From: Bacillus pumilus
GTDB lineage: Bacteria > Bacillota > Bacilli > Bacillales > Bacillaceae
Assembly (NCBI RefSeq): GCF_009937765.1
Contig: NZ_CP047089.1
Coordinates: 2,664,272-2,728,271 of the forward strand
Reading direction: 5' to 3'
DNA: 64,000 bases
Translations under genes and position numbers: made by a program
Shown here: in pieces, positions 1 to 9,208 of the stretch
How positions within the stretch are numbered: position 1 is the first letter of the stretch
Layout: each line of letters begins with the position of its first letter
The notes under the pieces: model-generated
What the model was told of the DNA's origin: nothing
The model's database searches: none
Seen by the model: only the letters and a program-made list of their open reading frames with translations

Positions 1-26
1 TATGGATGCAAAAAGGAGAGTCAGCT

Positions 27-1367
27 ATGTCTAAAATTACATTTATCGGTGCAGGGAGTACCGTCTTTGCTAAAAATATATTAGGAGATTGTTTGTTCGT
101 CCCCGCACTAAGCGATTTTGAATTCGCTTTATATGATATCGACCATAAACGGCTGAAAGAATCAGAAACGATGCTCCGCCATTTAAAAGAGAACTACGGT
201 GCACATGTGACCATTACGTCCTATCACAACCGAAAAGAAGCCTTAAAGGATGCAAAATATGTGATTAATGCCATCCAGGTTGGAGGCTACCGGCCAAGCA
301 CAGTGATTGATTTTGAGATTCCGAAAAAATATGGGTTAAGACAAACGATTGCGGATACGGTTGGCATTGGCGGGATCTTCCGCTTCCTTCGAACATTTCC
401 TGTGATGCTTGATCTTGCAAAGGAGATGGAAGAGGTTTGCCCAAATGCTTTATTGTTAAATTACACAAATCCAATGGCCACACTGACAGGTGCAATGCTG
501 CGCTACACACCGGTTCAAACGGTGGGTCTTTGTCATAGCGTGCAGGTGTGTACAAAGGATCTATTTGAATCACTTGAAATGGATCATGAAGGAATTGAAG
601 AAAAAATTGCTGGCATCAATCATATGGCGTGGTTATTAGAAGTGAAACGAGACGGAAAAGATTTGTATCCAGACATCAAAAGAAGAGCGAAAGAAAAGCA
701 AAAATCACGGCATCATGATATGGTACGTTTTGAGCTGATGGATAAATTCGGCTATTATGTCACAGAGTCCTCAGAGCATAATGCCGAATACCACCCTTAT
801 TTTATCAAATCGCGGTACCCAGAATTGATCGGTCAATTTAACATTCCGCTAGATGAATACCCGAGACGCTGCGAGGAACAAATCAACAACTGGAATTCCA
901 TGAAGCATGACCTTGTGAGCAATACACAGATCACACATACTCGCTCAAAAGAATATGGTTCACGTATCATTGAAGCGATTGAAACGAACGTTCCCTTTAA
1001 ATTTGCCGGGAATGTGCTGAACACAGGTGGCCTCATTCACAACCTGCCTGAAAAAGCGTGTGTCGAAGTGCCGTGTGTTGCAGACCGGAGCGGGATCATG
1101 CCATGCCATGTCGGAGAGATTCCTGAACAACTGGCGGGACTGAACCGGACCAATATCAGTTCACAGCTCATGACCATCGAAGCAGCAATCAGCGGGAAAA
1201 AAGAACACGTTTATCAAGCGGCATTACTAGATCCACACACAAGTGCTGAACTGTCGATTGATGACATCATCAAATTATGCGATGAACTCATTGAAGCACA
1301 TAGTGAGATGCTCCCGCATTTTGCAGATCCGAATCAATATGCCGCATCAACCAACTTACAGAAATAA
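27..1367 (+). CDS. melA: Alpha-galactosidase, GH4 family
   Basis: Cytoplasmic NAD- and Mn-dependent hydrolase that releases galactose from melibiose and raffinose-type sugars. The N-terminus has the Rossmann motif GAGSTVF. The GH4 metal-binding Cys and His appear in GLCHSVQ and GINHMAW. I start at the ATG at 27 because AAAAGGAGAG at 11-20 is a good ribosome site; the in-frame ATG at 6 lies upstream of it. In B. subtilis melA ends the msmE-amyD-amyC-melA operon, so a permease gene probably lies just outside the window; a short frame that closes with TAA at 32-34 may be its tail. The length of 446 residues is normal. A hairpin terminator follows. Confidence 0.93.
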   Translation: MSKITFIGAGSTVFAKNILGDCLFVPALSDFEFALYDIDHKRLKESETMLRHLKENYGAHVTITSYHNRKEALKDAKYVINAIQVGGYRPSTVIDFEIPKKYGLRQTIADTVGIGGIFRFLRTFPVMLDLAKEMEEVCPNALLLNYTNPMATLTGAMLRYTPVQTVGLCHSVQVCTKDLFESLEMDHEGIEEKIAGINHMAWLLEVKRDGKDLYPDIKRRAKEKQKSRHHDMVRFELMDKFGYYVTESSEHNAEYHPYFIKSRYPELIGQFNIPLDEYPRRCEEQINNWNSMKHDLVSNTQITHTRSKEYGSRIIEAIETNVPFKFAGNVLNTGGLIHNLPEKACVEVPCVADRSGIMPCHVGEIPEQLAGLNRTNISSQLMTIEAAISGKKEHVYQAALLDPHTSAELSIDDIIKLCDELIEAHSEMLPHFADPNQYAASTNLQK

Positions 1368-1377
1368 ACTAGCCCCT

Positions 1378-1406
1378 ACCTGATGCAATGCGCATCAGGT
1401 TTTTTT
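1378..1406 (+). terminator. Rho-independent terminator after melA
   Basis: Nine-base inverted repeat ACCTGATGC (1378-1386) / GCATCAGGT (1392-1400) followed by a T run. Confidence 0.85.
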
Positions 1407-1705
1407 ATGCTGCAAATAGAGGATTGACTGAAAGCGTTTTTAATATTATGATTTTTCTAAAGTTAACCAAAAGTTAATCAAAAATACACCATGAATGAAT
1501 CGCATTCAGGAATCATTTCTCACAAACCAATGGATGGGCGTCAGCCTTTCACACGTTAGAGCAAGCTTTTATCACAACGTAAACCAAAACGACAATAATA
1601 TTTGACAAAGAGTGTATACAGATGGACGCCCGTTAGATGAGACAATGACAATCAAACACATCCTATAAGCATGACACATTTTTTTATAAAAAGGAGAGAG
1701 GGAAC
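1407..1705 (+). promoter_or_regulatory. iolA upstream region with a possible cre site
   Basis: About 300 bases without a gene. TGAAAGCGTTTTTA at 1429-1442 differs from the CcpA cre consensus mainly at the final CA (here TA), so carbon catabolite control is possible. TTGACA at 1602-1607 resembles a -35 box, but no convincing -10 lies 16-18 bases downstream. No IolR site could be recognised with confidence. Confidence 0.4.
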
Positions 1706-3166
1706 ATGACCAAAACAGATGTACAAATGTTGAAAAATTATATTGGCGGACAATGGATTGAAGCAGAAACTAGTCAAACAGAGGCAGTATATAACCCAGC
1801 TACTGGCAAGATCATCGCAGAAGTGCCGCTTTCAACAAAAAAAGATGTCGAACGTGCGGTACAGGCAGCGCAAGAAGCCTTTACCACTTGGTCGAAAACG
1901 CCCGTTCCCCGCCGTGCACGCATTTTATTTAAATACCAACAGTTACTCGTTGACAAATGGGATGAGCTGGCTGAACTCGTAACGATGGAAAACGGAAAAA
2001 GCATCACTGAAGCAAAAGGAGAAGTGCAGCGCGGGATTGAATGTGTCGAATTTGCCGCTGGTGCACCAACCTTAATGATGGGAAAACAATTACCAGATAT
2101 CGCATCTGGACTCGAATCTGGCATGTACCGCTATCCAATTGGCGTCATCGGCGGAATTACACCATTTAACTTTCCGATGATGGTTCCTTGCTGGATGTTC
2201 CCACTTGCCATTGCCTGCGGAAATACGTTTGTTTTAAAACCTTCAGAGCGCACGCCGATTCTTGCCGCACGATTAGCCGAATTATTTGAAGAAGCAGGTC
2301 TTCCAAAAGGGGTTCTCAACATTGTCAATGGAGCTCATGATGTCGTCAATGGTCTGCTTGAACACCAAAAGGTCAAAGCCATTTCATTTGTCGGCTCTCA
2401 GCCAGTTGCAGAATACGTCTATAAAAAAGGCACAGAGCATGGCAAACGTGTCCAAGCACTTGCAGGAGCAAAAAATCACTCCATTGTCCTTAAAGATGCA
2501 GATTTAGACGCAGCAACGAAACAAATCATTGGTGCTGCCTTTGGATCAGCAGGAGAGCGCTGCATGGCCGCGGCCGTTGTCGCAGTGGAAGAAGAAGTGG
2601 CAGATGATCTCATTCAAAAATTAGTGGATGAATCGAACGAACTTGTCATTGGAAACGGTATAAATGAAGAGGTCTTTCTTGGTCCAGTCATTCGAGAGGA
2701 ACATAAGGAGCGAACGCTTCAATACATTCAGTCAGGGATTGAAGAAGGCGCAAGTCTCATTCGAGATGGCAGGAAAGATCACGAAACAAATGGAAAAGGG
2801 TATTTCGTTGGACCAACGATCTTTGACCATGTGACAAATCAAATGAAAATTTGGCAGGACGAGATTTTCGCCCCAGTCTTATCAATTGTACGTGTCTCTT
2901 CACTGGCAGAAGCGATCGACCTGTCTAATCAATCAAAATTTGCGAACGGTGCCTGCCTGTACACAGACAGTGCATCAAGCATCAGAGAATTTCGCGAAAA
3001 CATCGAAGCAGGGATGCTCGGCGTCAATATTGGTGTTCCCGCACCAATGGCATTTTTCCCGTTTTCCGGCTGGAAGGATTCTTTCTACGGGGATTTGCAC
3101 GCCAATGGAACAGACGGAGTGGAGTTTTACACAAGAAAAAAGATGGTGACCGCTCGTTATATGTGA
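1706..3166 (+). CDS. iolA: Methylmalonate-semialdehyde dehydrogenase (CoA-acylating)
   Basis: NAD-dependent enzyme that converts malonate or methylmalonate semialdehyde to acetyl- or propionyl-CoA, the last step of myo-inositol and valine breakdown. The 486 residues form a full-length aldehyde dehydrogenase: oxyanion Asn155 in TPFNFP and nucleophile Cys286 in GSAGERCMA. The GERCMA context and overall match are typical of IolA/MmsA. The start is supported by AAAAGGAGAGAGG at 1689-1701. In B. subtilis iolA opens the iol operon; here it stands alone between two terminators, so any inositol operon must lie elsewhere. The product call is firm; the pathway in this strain is inferred. Confidence 0.92.
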   Translation: MTKTDVQMLKNYIGGQWIEAETSQTEAVYNPATGKIIAEVPLSTKKDVERAVQAAQEAFTTWSKTPVPRRARILFKYQQLLVDKWDELAELVTMENGKSITEAKGEVQRGIECVEFAAGAPTLMMGKQLPDIASGLESGMYRYPIGVIGGITPFNFPMMVPCWMFPLAIACGNTFVLKPSERTPILAARLAELFEEAGLPKGVLNIVNGAHDVVNGLLEHQKVKAISFVGSQPVAEYVYKKGTEHGKRVQALAGAKNHSIVLKDADLDAATKQIIGAAFGSAGERCMAAAVVAVEEEVADDLIQKLVDESNELVIGNGINEEVFLGPVIREEHKERTLQYIQSGIEEGASLIRDGRKDHETNGKGYFVGPTIFDHVTNQMKIWQDEIFAPVLSIVRVSSLAEAIDLSNQSKFANGACLYTDSASSIREFRENIEAGMLGVNIGVPAPMAFFPFSGWKDSFYGDLHANGTDGVEFYTRKKMVTARYM

Positions 3167-3190
3167 TCAACACTCATAAATTAACTAAGA

Positions 3191-3224
3191 AAATGCAGTT
3201 CCAAAAGGAGAACTGCATTTTTTA
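3191..3224 (+). terminator. Terminator after iolA
   Basis: Inverted repeat AAATGCAGTTC / GAACTGCATTT with a short loop and a T-rich tail. Confidence 0.85.
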
Positions 3225-3389
3225 GTTGTCTCCTAGTCTAAAAGTAAGGGTTTACATAGTTGTTTCAGCAATGATTCCCCCTAAGAAATCATCCTTTGTA
3301 TTCATTCTTCATCAGCGTCTTTCAACATAATTTGAAATTGGGCGTAAACCCCAATATTAGGAAGATGAAAACAGGAGGAAAATGATGCG

Positions 3390-4925
3390 ATGAGAAAGAG
3401 GATGAAGTGCGGTTTATGTTTTTTAATTCTAGCTTTGGTACTAAGCTGTATACCCGTATATGATGCGAGTGCAGCAAGTACCCCCATTGCAAAACGAGTA
3501 GGAAATGCAAATCCGCTCATAGACCATCACCTGGGAGCAGATCCGTTTGCGCTCACCTATAACGGCAGAGTGTACATTTATATGTCGAGTGATGACTATG
3601 AATATCAAAGCAATGGAACGATTAAGGACAATTCTTTTGCGAATTTGAATAGGGTCTTTGTCATCTCTTCGGCAGATATGGTGAACTGGACAGATCACGG
3701 AGCGATTCCAGTAGCAGGCGCAAATGGGGCAAATGGCGGGAAAGGGATTGCCAAATGGGCAGGCGCTTCTTGGGCTCCAGCGGCTGCGGTGAAGAAGATC
3801 AATGGGAAGGATAAATTTTTCCTTTATTTTGCTAACAGCGGCGGAGGGATTGGCGTCTTGACAGCGGATAGTCCGATTGGTCCTTGGAAAGACCCTATCG
3901 GAAAAGCGCTCGTCACACCAAATACACCAGGAATGTCCGGTGTTGTATGGCTGTTTGATCCAGCTGTATTTGTAGATGATGACGGGACCGGTTATCTATA
4001 TGCCGGCGGAGGCGTTCCAGGCGGTTCAAATCCAACACAGGGGCAATGGGCCAATCCTAAAACAGCAAGAGTTCTGAAGCTAGGGCCTGACATGACAAGT
4101 GTGGCCGGCAGCGCATCAACCATTGATGCTCCTTTTATGTTTGAAGATTCAGGGATGCATAAGTATAACGGTACCTATTACTATTCGTATTGCATCAATT
4201 TTGGCGGCTCCCACCCAGCAGATAAACCGCCAGGCGAGATCGGTTATATGACGAGCTCAAGTCCAATGGGGCCCTTTACGTATAAAGGACACTTCTTGAA
4301 AAATCCAGGTTCATTTTTCGGTGGCGGCGGTAACAACCATCATGCGGTGTTCAATTTTAAAAACGAATGGTATGTCGTGTATCACACGCAAACGGTGAGC
4401 TCTGCCTTATACGGAGCAGGGAAAGGCTACAGATCTCCCCACATTAATAAGCTTGTCCATAATGCGGACGGCTCCCTTCGAGAGGTCGCAGCCAATTTTG
4501 AAGGCGTTAAACAGCTTTCTAACCTCAATCCATATCAGCGGGTAGAAGCTGAAACATTCGCTTGGAATGGACGCATTTTAACAGAGGCTTCCTCAGCACC
4601 TGGTGGGCCAGTCAATAACCAGCATGTCACAAACATTCAAAATGGCGATTGGGTGGCTGTCAGTAATGTCGATTTCGGCTCTAGGGGTGCCAGAACCTTT
4701 AAAGCCAATGTAGCAGCAGCCTCAGGCGGACAAATTGAAGTACGTCTTGGCAGTCCAGACGGCAGAATGGTAGGAACACTCAATGTCCCTTCCTCAGGTG
4801 GAAACTGGCGAGAAATAGAAACAACAGTAAACGGGGCAACGGGAGTACACAACGTATTTTTTGTCTTCAAAGGAAATGGTGCCAACCTATTCCAATTTGA
4901 TTCCTGGCAGTTTACTCAAAGATAA
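3390..4925 (+). CDS. xynD: Secreted arabinoxylan arabinofuranohydrolase, GH43 plus CBM6
   Basis: Removes arabinose side chains from arabinoxylan outside the cell. A signal peptide with a hydrophobic core ends near residue 28 (DASAAS). The GH43 five-bladed propeller follows, with likely catalytic Asp51 (GADPFA), Asp190 (FDPAVF) and Glu252 (FEDSG); their spacing agrees with the characterised B. subtilis enzyme. From about residue 380 a CBM6 carbohydrate-binding domain begins at YQRVEAE. AGGAGG at 3373-3378 supports the start. It lies 34 bases upstream of xynC, so the two probably form one unit for debranching and cutting xylan. The length (511 residues) is close to B. subtilis XynD. Confidence 0.95.
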   Translation: MRKRMKCGLCFLILALVLSCIPVYDASAASTPIAKRVGNANPLIDHHLGADPFALTYNGRVYIYMSSDDYEYQSNGTIKDNSFANLNRVFVISSADMVNWTDHGAIPVAGANGANGGKGIAKWAGASWAPAAAVKKINGKDKFFLYFANSGGGIGVLTADSPIGPWKDPIGKALVTPNTPGMSGVVWLFDPAVFVDDDGTGYLYAGGGVPGGSNPTQGQWANPKTARVLKLGPDMTSVAGSASTIDAPFMFEDSGMHKYNGTYYYSYCINFGGSHPADKPPGEIGYMTSSSPMGPFTYKGHFLKNPGSFFGGGGNNHHAVFNFKNEWYVVYHTQTVSSALYGAGKGYRSPHINKLVHNADGSLREVAANFEGVKQLSNLNPYQRVEAETFAWNGRILTEASSAPGGPVNNQHVTNIQNGDWVAVSNVDFGSRGARTFKANVAAASGGQIEVRLGSPDGRMVGTLNVPSSGGNWREIETTVNGATGVHNVFFVFKGNGANLFQFDSWQFTQR

Positions 4926-4959
4926 ACAAAACTAGTTGATGGGAGAGTGGGAAAATTTG

Positions 4960-6225
4960 ATGTCCATAATCAAAAAACCAATTTGCACTTTATTGGTCTG
5001 CTTCACTATGCTGTCTGTCATGTTCATAGGCCCCGGCGTAACTGAGGTGTCAGCGGCAAGTGATGCGAATATTAATGTCAACGCGGAAAGACAAATGATC
5101 CGCGGCTTTGGCGGAATGAACCATCCGGCTTGGATTGGTGATTTGACCGGACCTCAAAGGGAAACCGCATTTGGTAATGGGCAGAATCAGTTAGGATTCT
5201 CCATTTTACGGATTTATGTAGACGAGAACAGAAATAATTGGCACAGAGAAGTCGCCACCGCTAAAAGAGCGATAGAGCACGGCGCTTTGGTGATCGCTTC
5301 ACCTTGGAATCCTCCAAGCCATATGGTGGAGACTTTCAACCGTAATGGTGCGTCTGCAAAGCGGCTAAGATACAATCAATACGCCGCATACGCTCAGCAT
5401 TTGAATGATTTTGTGACATACATGAAAAATAATGGCGTCAATCTATATGCCATTTCTGTACAAAACGAGCCTGATTATGCACATGAATGGACATGGTGGA
5501 CACCTCAGGAAATCCTGCGATTCATGAGAGAAAATGCCGGCTCCATTAACGCACGCGTGATTGCACCAGAATCCTTTCAATACCTTAAGAATATCTCAGA
5601 TCCTATCTTAAACGATTCGCAGGCGCTTAGAAATATGGACATTCTCGGAGCCCATCTGTACGGAACCCAAATTAGCCAGCTTCCGTATCCTCTTTTCAAA
5701 CAAAAAGGAGGGGGAAAAGAGCTGTGGATGACAGAGGTCTACTACCCGAATAGCGATAACAATTCTGCGGACCGCTGGCCTGAGGCATTAGGGGTATCAG
5801 AGCATATTCACCATTCAATGGTGGAAGGGGACTTTCAGGCGTATGTGTGGTGGTACATCCGCAGATCATACGGTCCTATGAAAGAAGATGGAATGATTAG
5901 CAAGCGCGGATACAATATGGCGCATTTCTCCAAGTTTGTGCGTCCAGGATTCGTCAGAGTTGATGCAACAAAAAGCCCTGAACCGAATGTTTTCGTGTCA
6001 GCCTATAAAGGAAACAATCAGGTCGTCATTGTCGCGATTAACAAAAACAATGCAGGAGTCAATCAACACTTTGTTATGCAAAATGGAACTGCTTCGAAAG
6101 CGTCAAGATGGGTCACAAGCAGTAACAGTAACCTTCAGCCTGGAACTGACTTAAACATATCAGGAAATCAATTTTGGGCACATCTCCCTGCTCAAAGTGT
6201 GACAACATTTGTGGTCAAACGCTAA
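4960..6225 (+). CDS. xynC: Secreted glucuronoxylanase, GH30
   Basis: Endoxylanase that cuts the xylan backbone near methylglucuronic acid side groups. A signal peptide ends around residues 30-34 (EVSAAS). The GH30 barrel follows, with the acid/base Glu in VQNEPDYAHEW (about residue 170) and the nucleophile Glu in LWMTEVYYP (about 259); the C-terminal beta domain ends in TTFVVKR as in B. subtilis XynC. I place the start at ATG 4960, after GGGAGAGTGGG and aligning with the known N-terminus; an upstream in-frame ATG at 4936 would add eight unlikely residues. Cotranscribed with xynD and closed by a strong terminator. Confidence 0.95.
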   Translation: MSIIKKPICTLLVCFTMLSVMFIGPGVTEVSAASDANINVNAERQMIRGFGGMNHPAWIGDLTGPQRETAFGNGQNQLGFSILRIYVDENRNNWHREVATAKRAIEHGALVIASPWNPPSHMVETFNRNGASAKRLRYNQYAAYAQHLNDFVTYMKNNGVNLYAISVQNEPDYAHEWTWWTPQEILRFMRENAGSINARVIAPESFQYLKNISDPILNDSQALRNMDILGAHLYGTQISQLPYPLFKQKGGGKELWMTEVYYPNSDNNSADRWPEALGVSEHIHHSMVEGDFQAYVWWYIRRSYGPMKEDGMISKRGYNMAHFSKFVRPGFVRVDATKSPEPNVFVSAYKGNNQVVIVAINKNNAGVNQHFVMQNGTASKASRWVTSSNSNLQPGTDLNISGNQFWAHLPAQSVTTFVVKR

Positions 6226-6234
6226 ATAAACACC

Positions 6235-6276
6235 AAAAGCCAATTTTCTCATTAAAAAAGAAAATTGGCTTTTTTT
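6235..6276 (+). terminator. Terminator after xynC
   Basis: Long inverted repeat AAAAGCCAATTTTCT / AGAAAATTGGCTTTT followed by Ts. Confidence 0.9.
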
Positions 6277-6357
6277 CTGTGTAAATAGAAAGTTGATTTT
6301 TCACGACGTCTCCACTTTGGGTATAATAATCACAATGACTTCAGGAGAGTGATCATA

Positions 6358-7065
6358 ATGCCAAAACTTCAAAACAAAGTCTTGATTATAGATGACGAAA
6401 AAGAAATCTTGGAATTAATCCATACCGTATTAACAAGAGAAGGCATTGACCGGGTGATAACAGCTTCAACTGCCCGTGACGGGCTCTCACAATTCCATCA
6501 AGAACAACCCGATCTCGTCATACTGGATATTATGCTGCCAGACGGTGAAGGCTACGATATTTGCAAACAAATCAGAGACGTCTCGCATGTTCCCATTATC
6601 TTTTTATCAGCAAAGGGAGAAGAATCAGACAAAATTGTAGGACTTGCCATTGGCGGCGATGATTACATTACAAAACCGTTCAGCCCAAAAGAAGTCGCCT
6701 ACCGGGTAAAAGCTCAGCTAAGACGGTCATCATACTTACAGCCTTCTCAAGAGGAGCCCGTGATTAAAAAAGGACCTTTTGAGTTAAACGAGCAGCAAGC
6801 TGAACTAACGAAAAACGGAGCGGCGATTGAGCTCACTCCGAAAGAACTTATGTTGATGACTTATTTCTTGCAGCATCCGAATCGCGTGATCAGTAAAGAA
6901 ACGCTATATCAAACGGTTTGGGGAGAGGATTTCTTCGGTTCTGATAATACAGTGATGGTACATATACGAAGACTTCGGGAGAAAATAGAACATTCCCCAT
7001 CTACACCAGAATTTCTCGTGACAGTTAAAGGGCTTGGCTATAAATTTGTTGTAAAGGATGCGTAA
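6358..7065 (+). CDS. Two-component response regulator, OmpR/PhoB type
   Basis: Receiver domain (residues 1-120) with the acidic pocket DDE at 12-14, phosphoacceptor Asp57 (ILDIMLP) and the conserved Lys in YITKPF. A winged-helix DNA-binding domain follows, ending GLGYKFV. The start at ATG 6358 sits eight bases after AGGAGAG; a GTG at 6349 overlaps that ribosome site. A TATAAT at 6322-6327 is the likely -10. The kinase gene follows after two bases, so the pair is one operon. I cannot name a B. subtilis orthologue. Repeated AACCTTA elements near 8918-8957, upstream of the convergent DUF4870 gene, are a candidate binding site. Confidence 0.9.
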   Translation: MPKLQNKVLIIDDEKEILELIHTVLTREGIDRVITASTARDGLSQFHQEQPDLVILDIMLPDGEGYDICKQIRDVSHVPIIFLSAKGEESDKIVGLAIGGDDYITKPFSPKEVAYRVKAQLRRSSYLQPSQEEPVIKKGPFELNEQQAELTKNGAAIELTPKELMLMTYFLQHPNRVISKETLYQTVWGEDFFGSDNTVMVHIRRLREKIEHSPSTPEFLVTVKGLGYKFVVKDA

Positions 7066-7067
7066 AG

Positions 7068-8471
7068 ATGAAATGGCGATTAACAGGCAGATATATGGTC
7101 TCTGTCATTATCGTGACCATTATCACAGTCTTTATTAACTTATTTGGATTCATGATTTGGCTTGTACTACAAGCAAGCAGCCAGCAAAACGAAGAAAATA
7201 CGCCGGAAACCTTCACAAGAACATTTGAACAATACATCACCTTGTCTGATCAAGATATTACTGTGAGTAAAGAAGGACAACAAGCCTTAAAACAACAAAA
7301 CGCTTGGATTCAAATATTAGATGAAAATGGACAAGACGTCTATCATGCACAAGCACCTAAAGGTTTAAAGAGCAAATACACACCTATAGAAATCGTGAAC
7401 TTACATAAATATAAAGATAAGCAATTGATGTCTACTATTTATGCTGGGGGGAAAAACGGAAAGGGCGAGGAATACAGCTACTTTATCGGATTTAAGGACC
7501 CTTCCATCGGAAAATATTTATTTTCTTTTGATACGAAAGACTTAATATCGCAATTCAATATCGGGACGATGATTTTATTATCGATTGATGCCATCATTGC
7601 CTTATTCATTGGATACTTATTCAGCCGGCAGCTCATCAAACCGCTCGGCCGTGCCATTTACGGCATCCAGCGACTCGCAAACGGAGATTATACGACGAAG
7701 CTGCCAACGAAGGGAATCTATAAAGATGTGTTCTATAATGTCAATCACTTATCAGAGCAGCTCGCTTCAAGTCAAAAGGAAAAAGACAAATTAGAGCAAA
7801 TGCGAGAAGAGTGGATCAGCCATATTTCTCATGATATTAAAACACCATTATCCTCTATTCAAGGCTATGCAGAAATCATGAAAGATCCAAGTTATCCTCT
7901 TTCAGAACAAGATATCAGACATTACGCTGATATCATTGAGAATAAATCACTGTACATTAAAGATGTGATGGAGGATCTAAATTTAACAACAAGGCTTAAA
8001 AATAACGACGTGATGCTGCATAAAGAGCTGGTGAACATTGTGCCGTTGCTGCGTGAAACGTTAATTGATATCCTCAATGATTCGAGATATGCTAATCAGA
8101 CCATTGAGCTGCAAACGAATGTAGACAAGCTTATGCTGAATATTGATACGATCCTCATACGAAGAGCGGTCACCAATCTCATATTAAATGCCCTGGTCCA
8201 CAATGATGCTGATGTGAAAATCATTGTACAGCTTGAACAAAAAGACCATACCCACATCACAATTCAAGACAACGGCAAAGGAATTGAAGAAGCAGAGCTA
8301 GAAAAAGTGTTTGACCGCTACTATAGAGGGACGAATACAGGAGGGACACATGCTGGCTCTGGTCTTGGAATGGCGATTGCAAAAGATATCATCCAAAAAC
8401 ACGGCGGAGATATGACGATACAGAGTATCATTGGAGAAGGGACTACGATTGATATCCAGTTACCCGCATAA
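7068..8471 (+). CDS. Sensor histidine kinase
   Basis: Membrane sensor partner of the preceding response regulator. Membrane segments at about residues 10-33 and 165-185 enclose an external domain of about 130 residues. A HAMP linker (SRQLIKPLGRAI) follows, then the HisKA box with phosphoacceptor His255 (HISHDIKTPLSS). The HATPase domain has N box NLILNALVH, G1 DNGKGIE and G2 GSGLGMAI. All catalytic motifs are intact. The signal is unknown. The next gene, a DUF4870 membrane protein, is convergent and separated by a shared hairpin. Confidence 0.9.
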   Translation: MKWRLTGRYMVSVIIVTIITVFINLFGFMIWLVLQASSQQNEENTPETFTRTFEQYITLSDQDITVSKEGQQALKQQNAWIQILDENGQDVYHAQAPKGLKSKYTPIEIVNLHKYKDKQLMSTIYAGGKNGKGEEYSYFIGFKDPSIGKYLFSFDTKDLISQFNIGTMILLSIDAIIALFIGYLFSRQLIKPLGRAIYGIQRLANGDYTTKLPTKGIYKDVFYNVNHLSEQLASSQKEKDKLEQMREEWISHISHDIKTPLSSIQGYAEIMKDPSYPLSEQDIRHYADIIENKSLYIKDVMEDLNLTTRLKNNDVMLHKELVNIVPLLRETLIDILNDSRYANQTIELQTNVDKLMLNIDTILIRRAVTNLILNALVHNDADVKIIVQLEQKDHTHITIQDNGKGIEEAELEKVFDRYYRGTNTGGTHAGSGLGMAIAKDIIQKHGGDMTIQSIIGEGTTIDIQLPA

Positions 8472-8482
8472 AGAGACATACA

Positions 8483-8518
8483 AAAAAACGGTTCTGCTCA
8501 ATGACAGAACCGTTTTTT
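8483..8518. terminator. Bidirectional terminator
   Basis: Perfect 14-base stem AAAAAACGGTTCTG / CAGAACCGTTTTTT. The A and T runs on both sides suit both the kinase operon and the convergent DUF4870 gene. Confidence 0.9.
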
Positions 8519-8525
8519 CCATCTA

Positions 8526-8834
8526 TTATTCTGAAAACACTTTAATTCCTTTCACAATGTTCCAAATGAAGAAGTAGATCGCCACAAGGAATGTCACAGC
8601 ATATGTTGCAATTAAGAACGGACCAGCATGACTGATATCGTTCATGCCAAGTAAACCTGATCCGACAATACCAATACCGAAAATCAAATATGGAATAACA
8701 TGCGTCCACAGTGACTTTTTCGCATGATATTTCACTTCGTCCTTTCCTAAGAAATAGACGATAATCGGAAACAGAAACGGTGCAAAAAAGATACTGAAGT
8801 AACATAATGAAGACAAAATTTTATTTTCTCTCAA
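8526..8834 (-). CDS. DUF4870-type small membrane protein
   Basis: 102 residues with three to four hydrophobic segments and the typical opening ENKILSSLCYFSIFFAPFLFPIIVY, resembling the DUF4870 (Tic20-like fold) family. The function is unknown. The start is TTG at 8834, seven bases after AGAGGTG. A TACAAT (8905-8910, minus strand) is a possible -10, with three AACCTTA repeats around and upstream of the weak -35 position. The neighbouring two-component system may therefore control it; this is inference. Confidence 0.75.
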   Translation of the reverse strand: MRENKILSSLCYFSIFFAPFLFPIIVYFLGKDEVKYHAKKSLWTHVIPYLIFGIGIVGSGLLGMNDISHAGPFLIATYAVTFLVAIYFFIWNIVKGIKVFSE

Positions 8835-8917
8835 ACCTTTTCACCTCTATGATTGATTTAGAAGAGGGGACCATTTGACTCATCCCTCACTTCCTTACAA
8901 ACCCATTGTACAACCTC

Positions 8918-8957
8918 AACCTTAACTTGTATTAATCCGAACCTTACAACAACCTTA
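8918..8957 (-). promoter_or_regulatory. Three AACCTTA repeats, candidate response-regulator site
   Basis: AACCTTA occurs at 8918-8924, 8940-8946 and 8951-8957, start spacings 22 and 11 bases, that is, on one face of the helix. Direct repeats at 10-11 base steps are typical of OmpR-type regulators. They lie upstream of the minus-strand DUF4870 gene. The regulator's identity is inferred from proximity. Confidence 0.45.
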
Positions 8958-9035
8958 AATATGTTAAACTGTAGAATGATCCATGCAAGATAAAATCATT
9001 ATAGGTATTTCCATCTATTTTTTCAGAAAAAATAG

Positions 9036-9064
9036 TTGACTTTGGTCATTCCTCTGTTTAAAAT
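9036..9064 (+). promoter_or_regulatory. Sigma-A promoter of the beta-glucoside operon
   Basis: TTGACT (9036-9041), a 17-base spacer and TAAAAT (9059-9064). It starts just before the first RAT/terminator leader. Confidence 0.75.
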
Positions 9065-9080
9065 AAAGTCGTAACCGATG

Positions 9081-9171
9081 CAGGAGTGTTACTGATATGA
9101 TCAGGCACCACCAAGTCAGGTAAACAGTTTGTACATTTGTACGTTGTTTGCTGAGATTTTGGTGTTTTTTT
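9081..9171 (+). promoter_or_regulatory. RAT antiterminator site with overlapping terminator (leader 1)
   Basis: GGAGTGTTACTG...CAGGCACCACC at 9083-9112 resembles the RAT sequence bound by LicT/SacT proteins. It overlaps the 5' arm of a terminator: CACCAA (9109-9114) pairs with TTGGTG (9159-9164), helped by TCAG/CTGA and AAACA/TGTTT inside, followed by seven Ts. RNA-bound antiterminator should block hairpin formation. It controls the antiterminator's own gene. Confidence 0.7.
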
Positions 9172-9208
9172 ATGCTTTTTTTAGCATTTTAGGTAAGGTG
9201 GGATGAGG

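Noticed and set aside
265..573. Minus-strand ORF opposite melA
   Set aside because: It lies wholly within a clear gene, with no ribosome site and no recognisable family; shadow ORF.
1602..1630. Complete promoter for iolA built on TTGACA at 1602
   Set aside because: The only TATA-like sequence (1615-1620) is 7 bases away, too close for a -10.
1743..2507. Several plus- and minus-strand ORFs inside iolA
   Set aside because: Off-frame shadows of a conserved dehydrogenase; low-quality composition.
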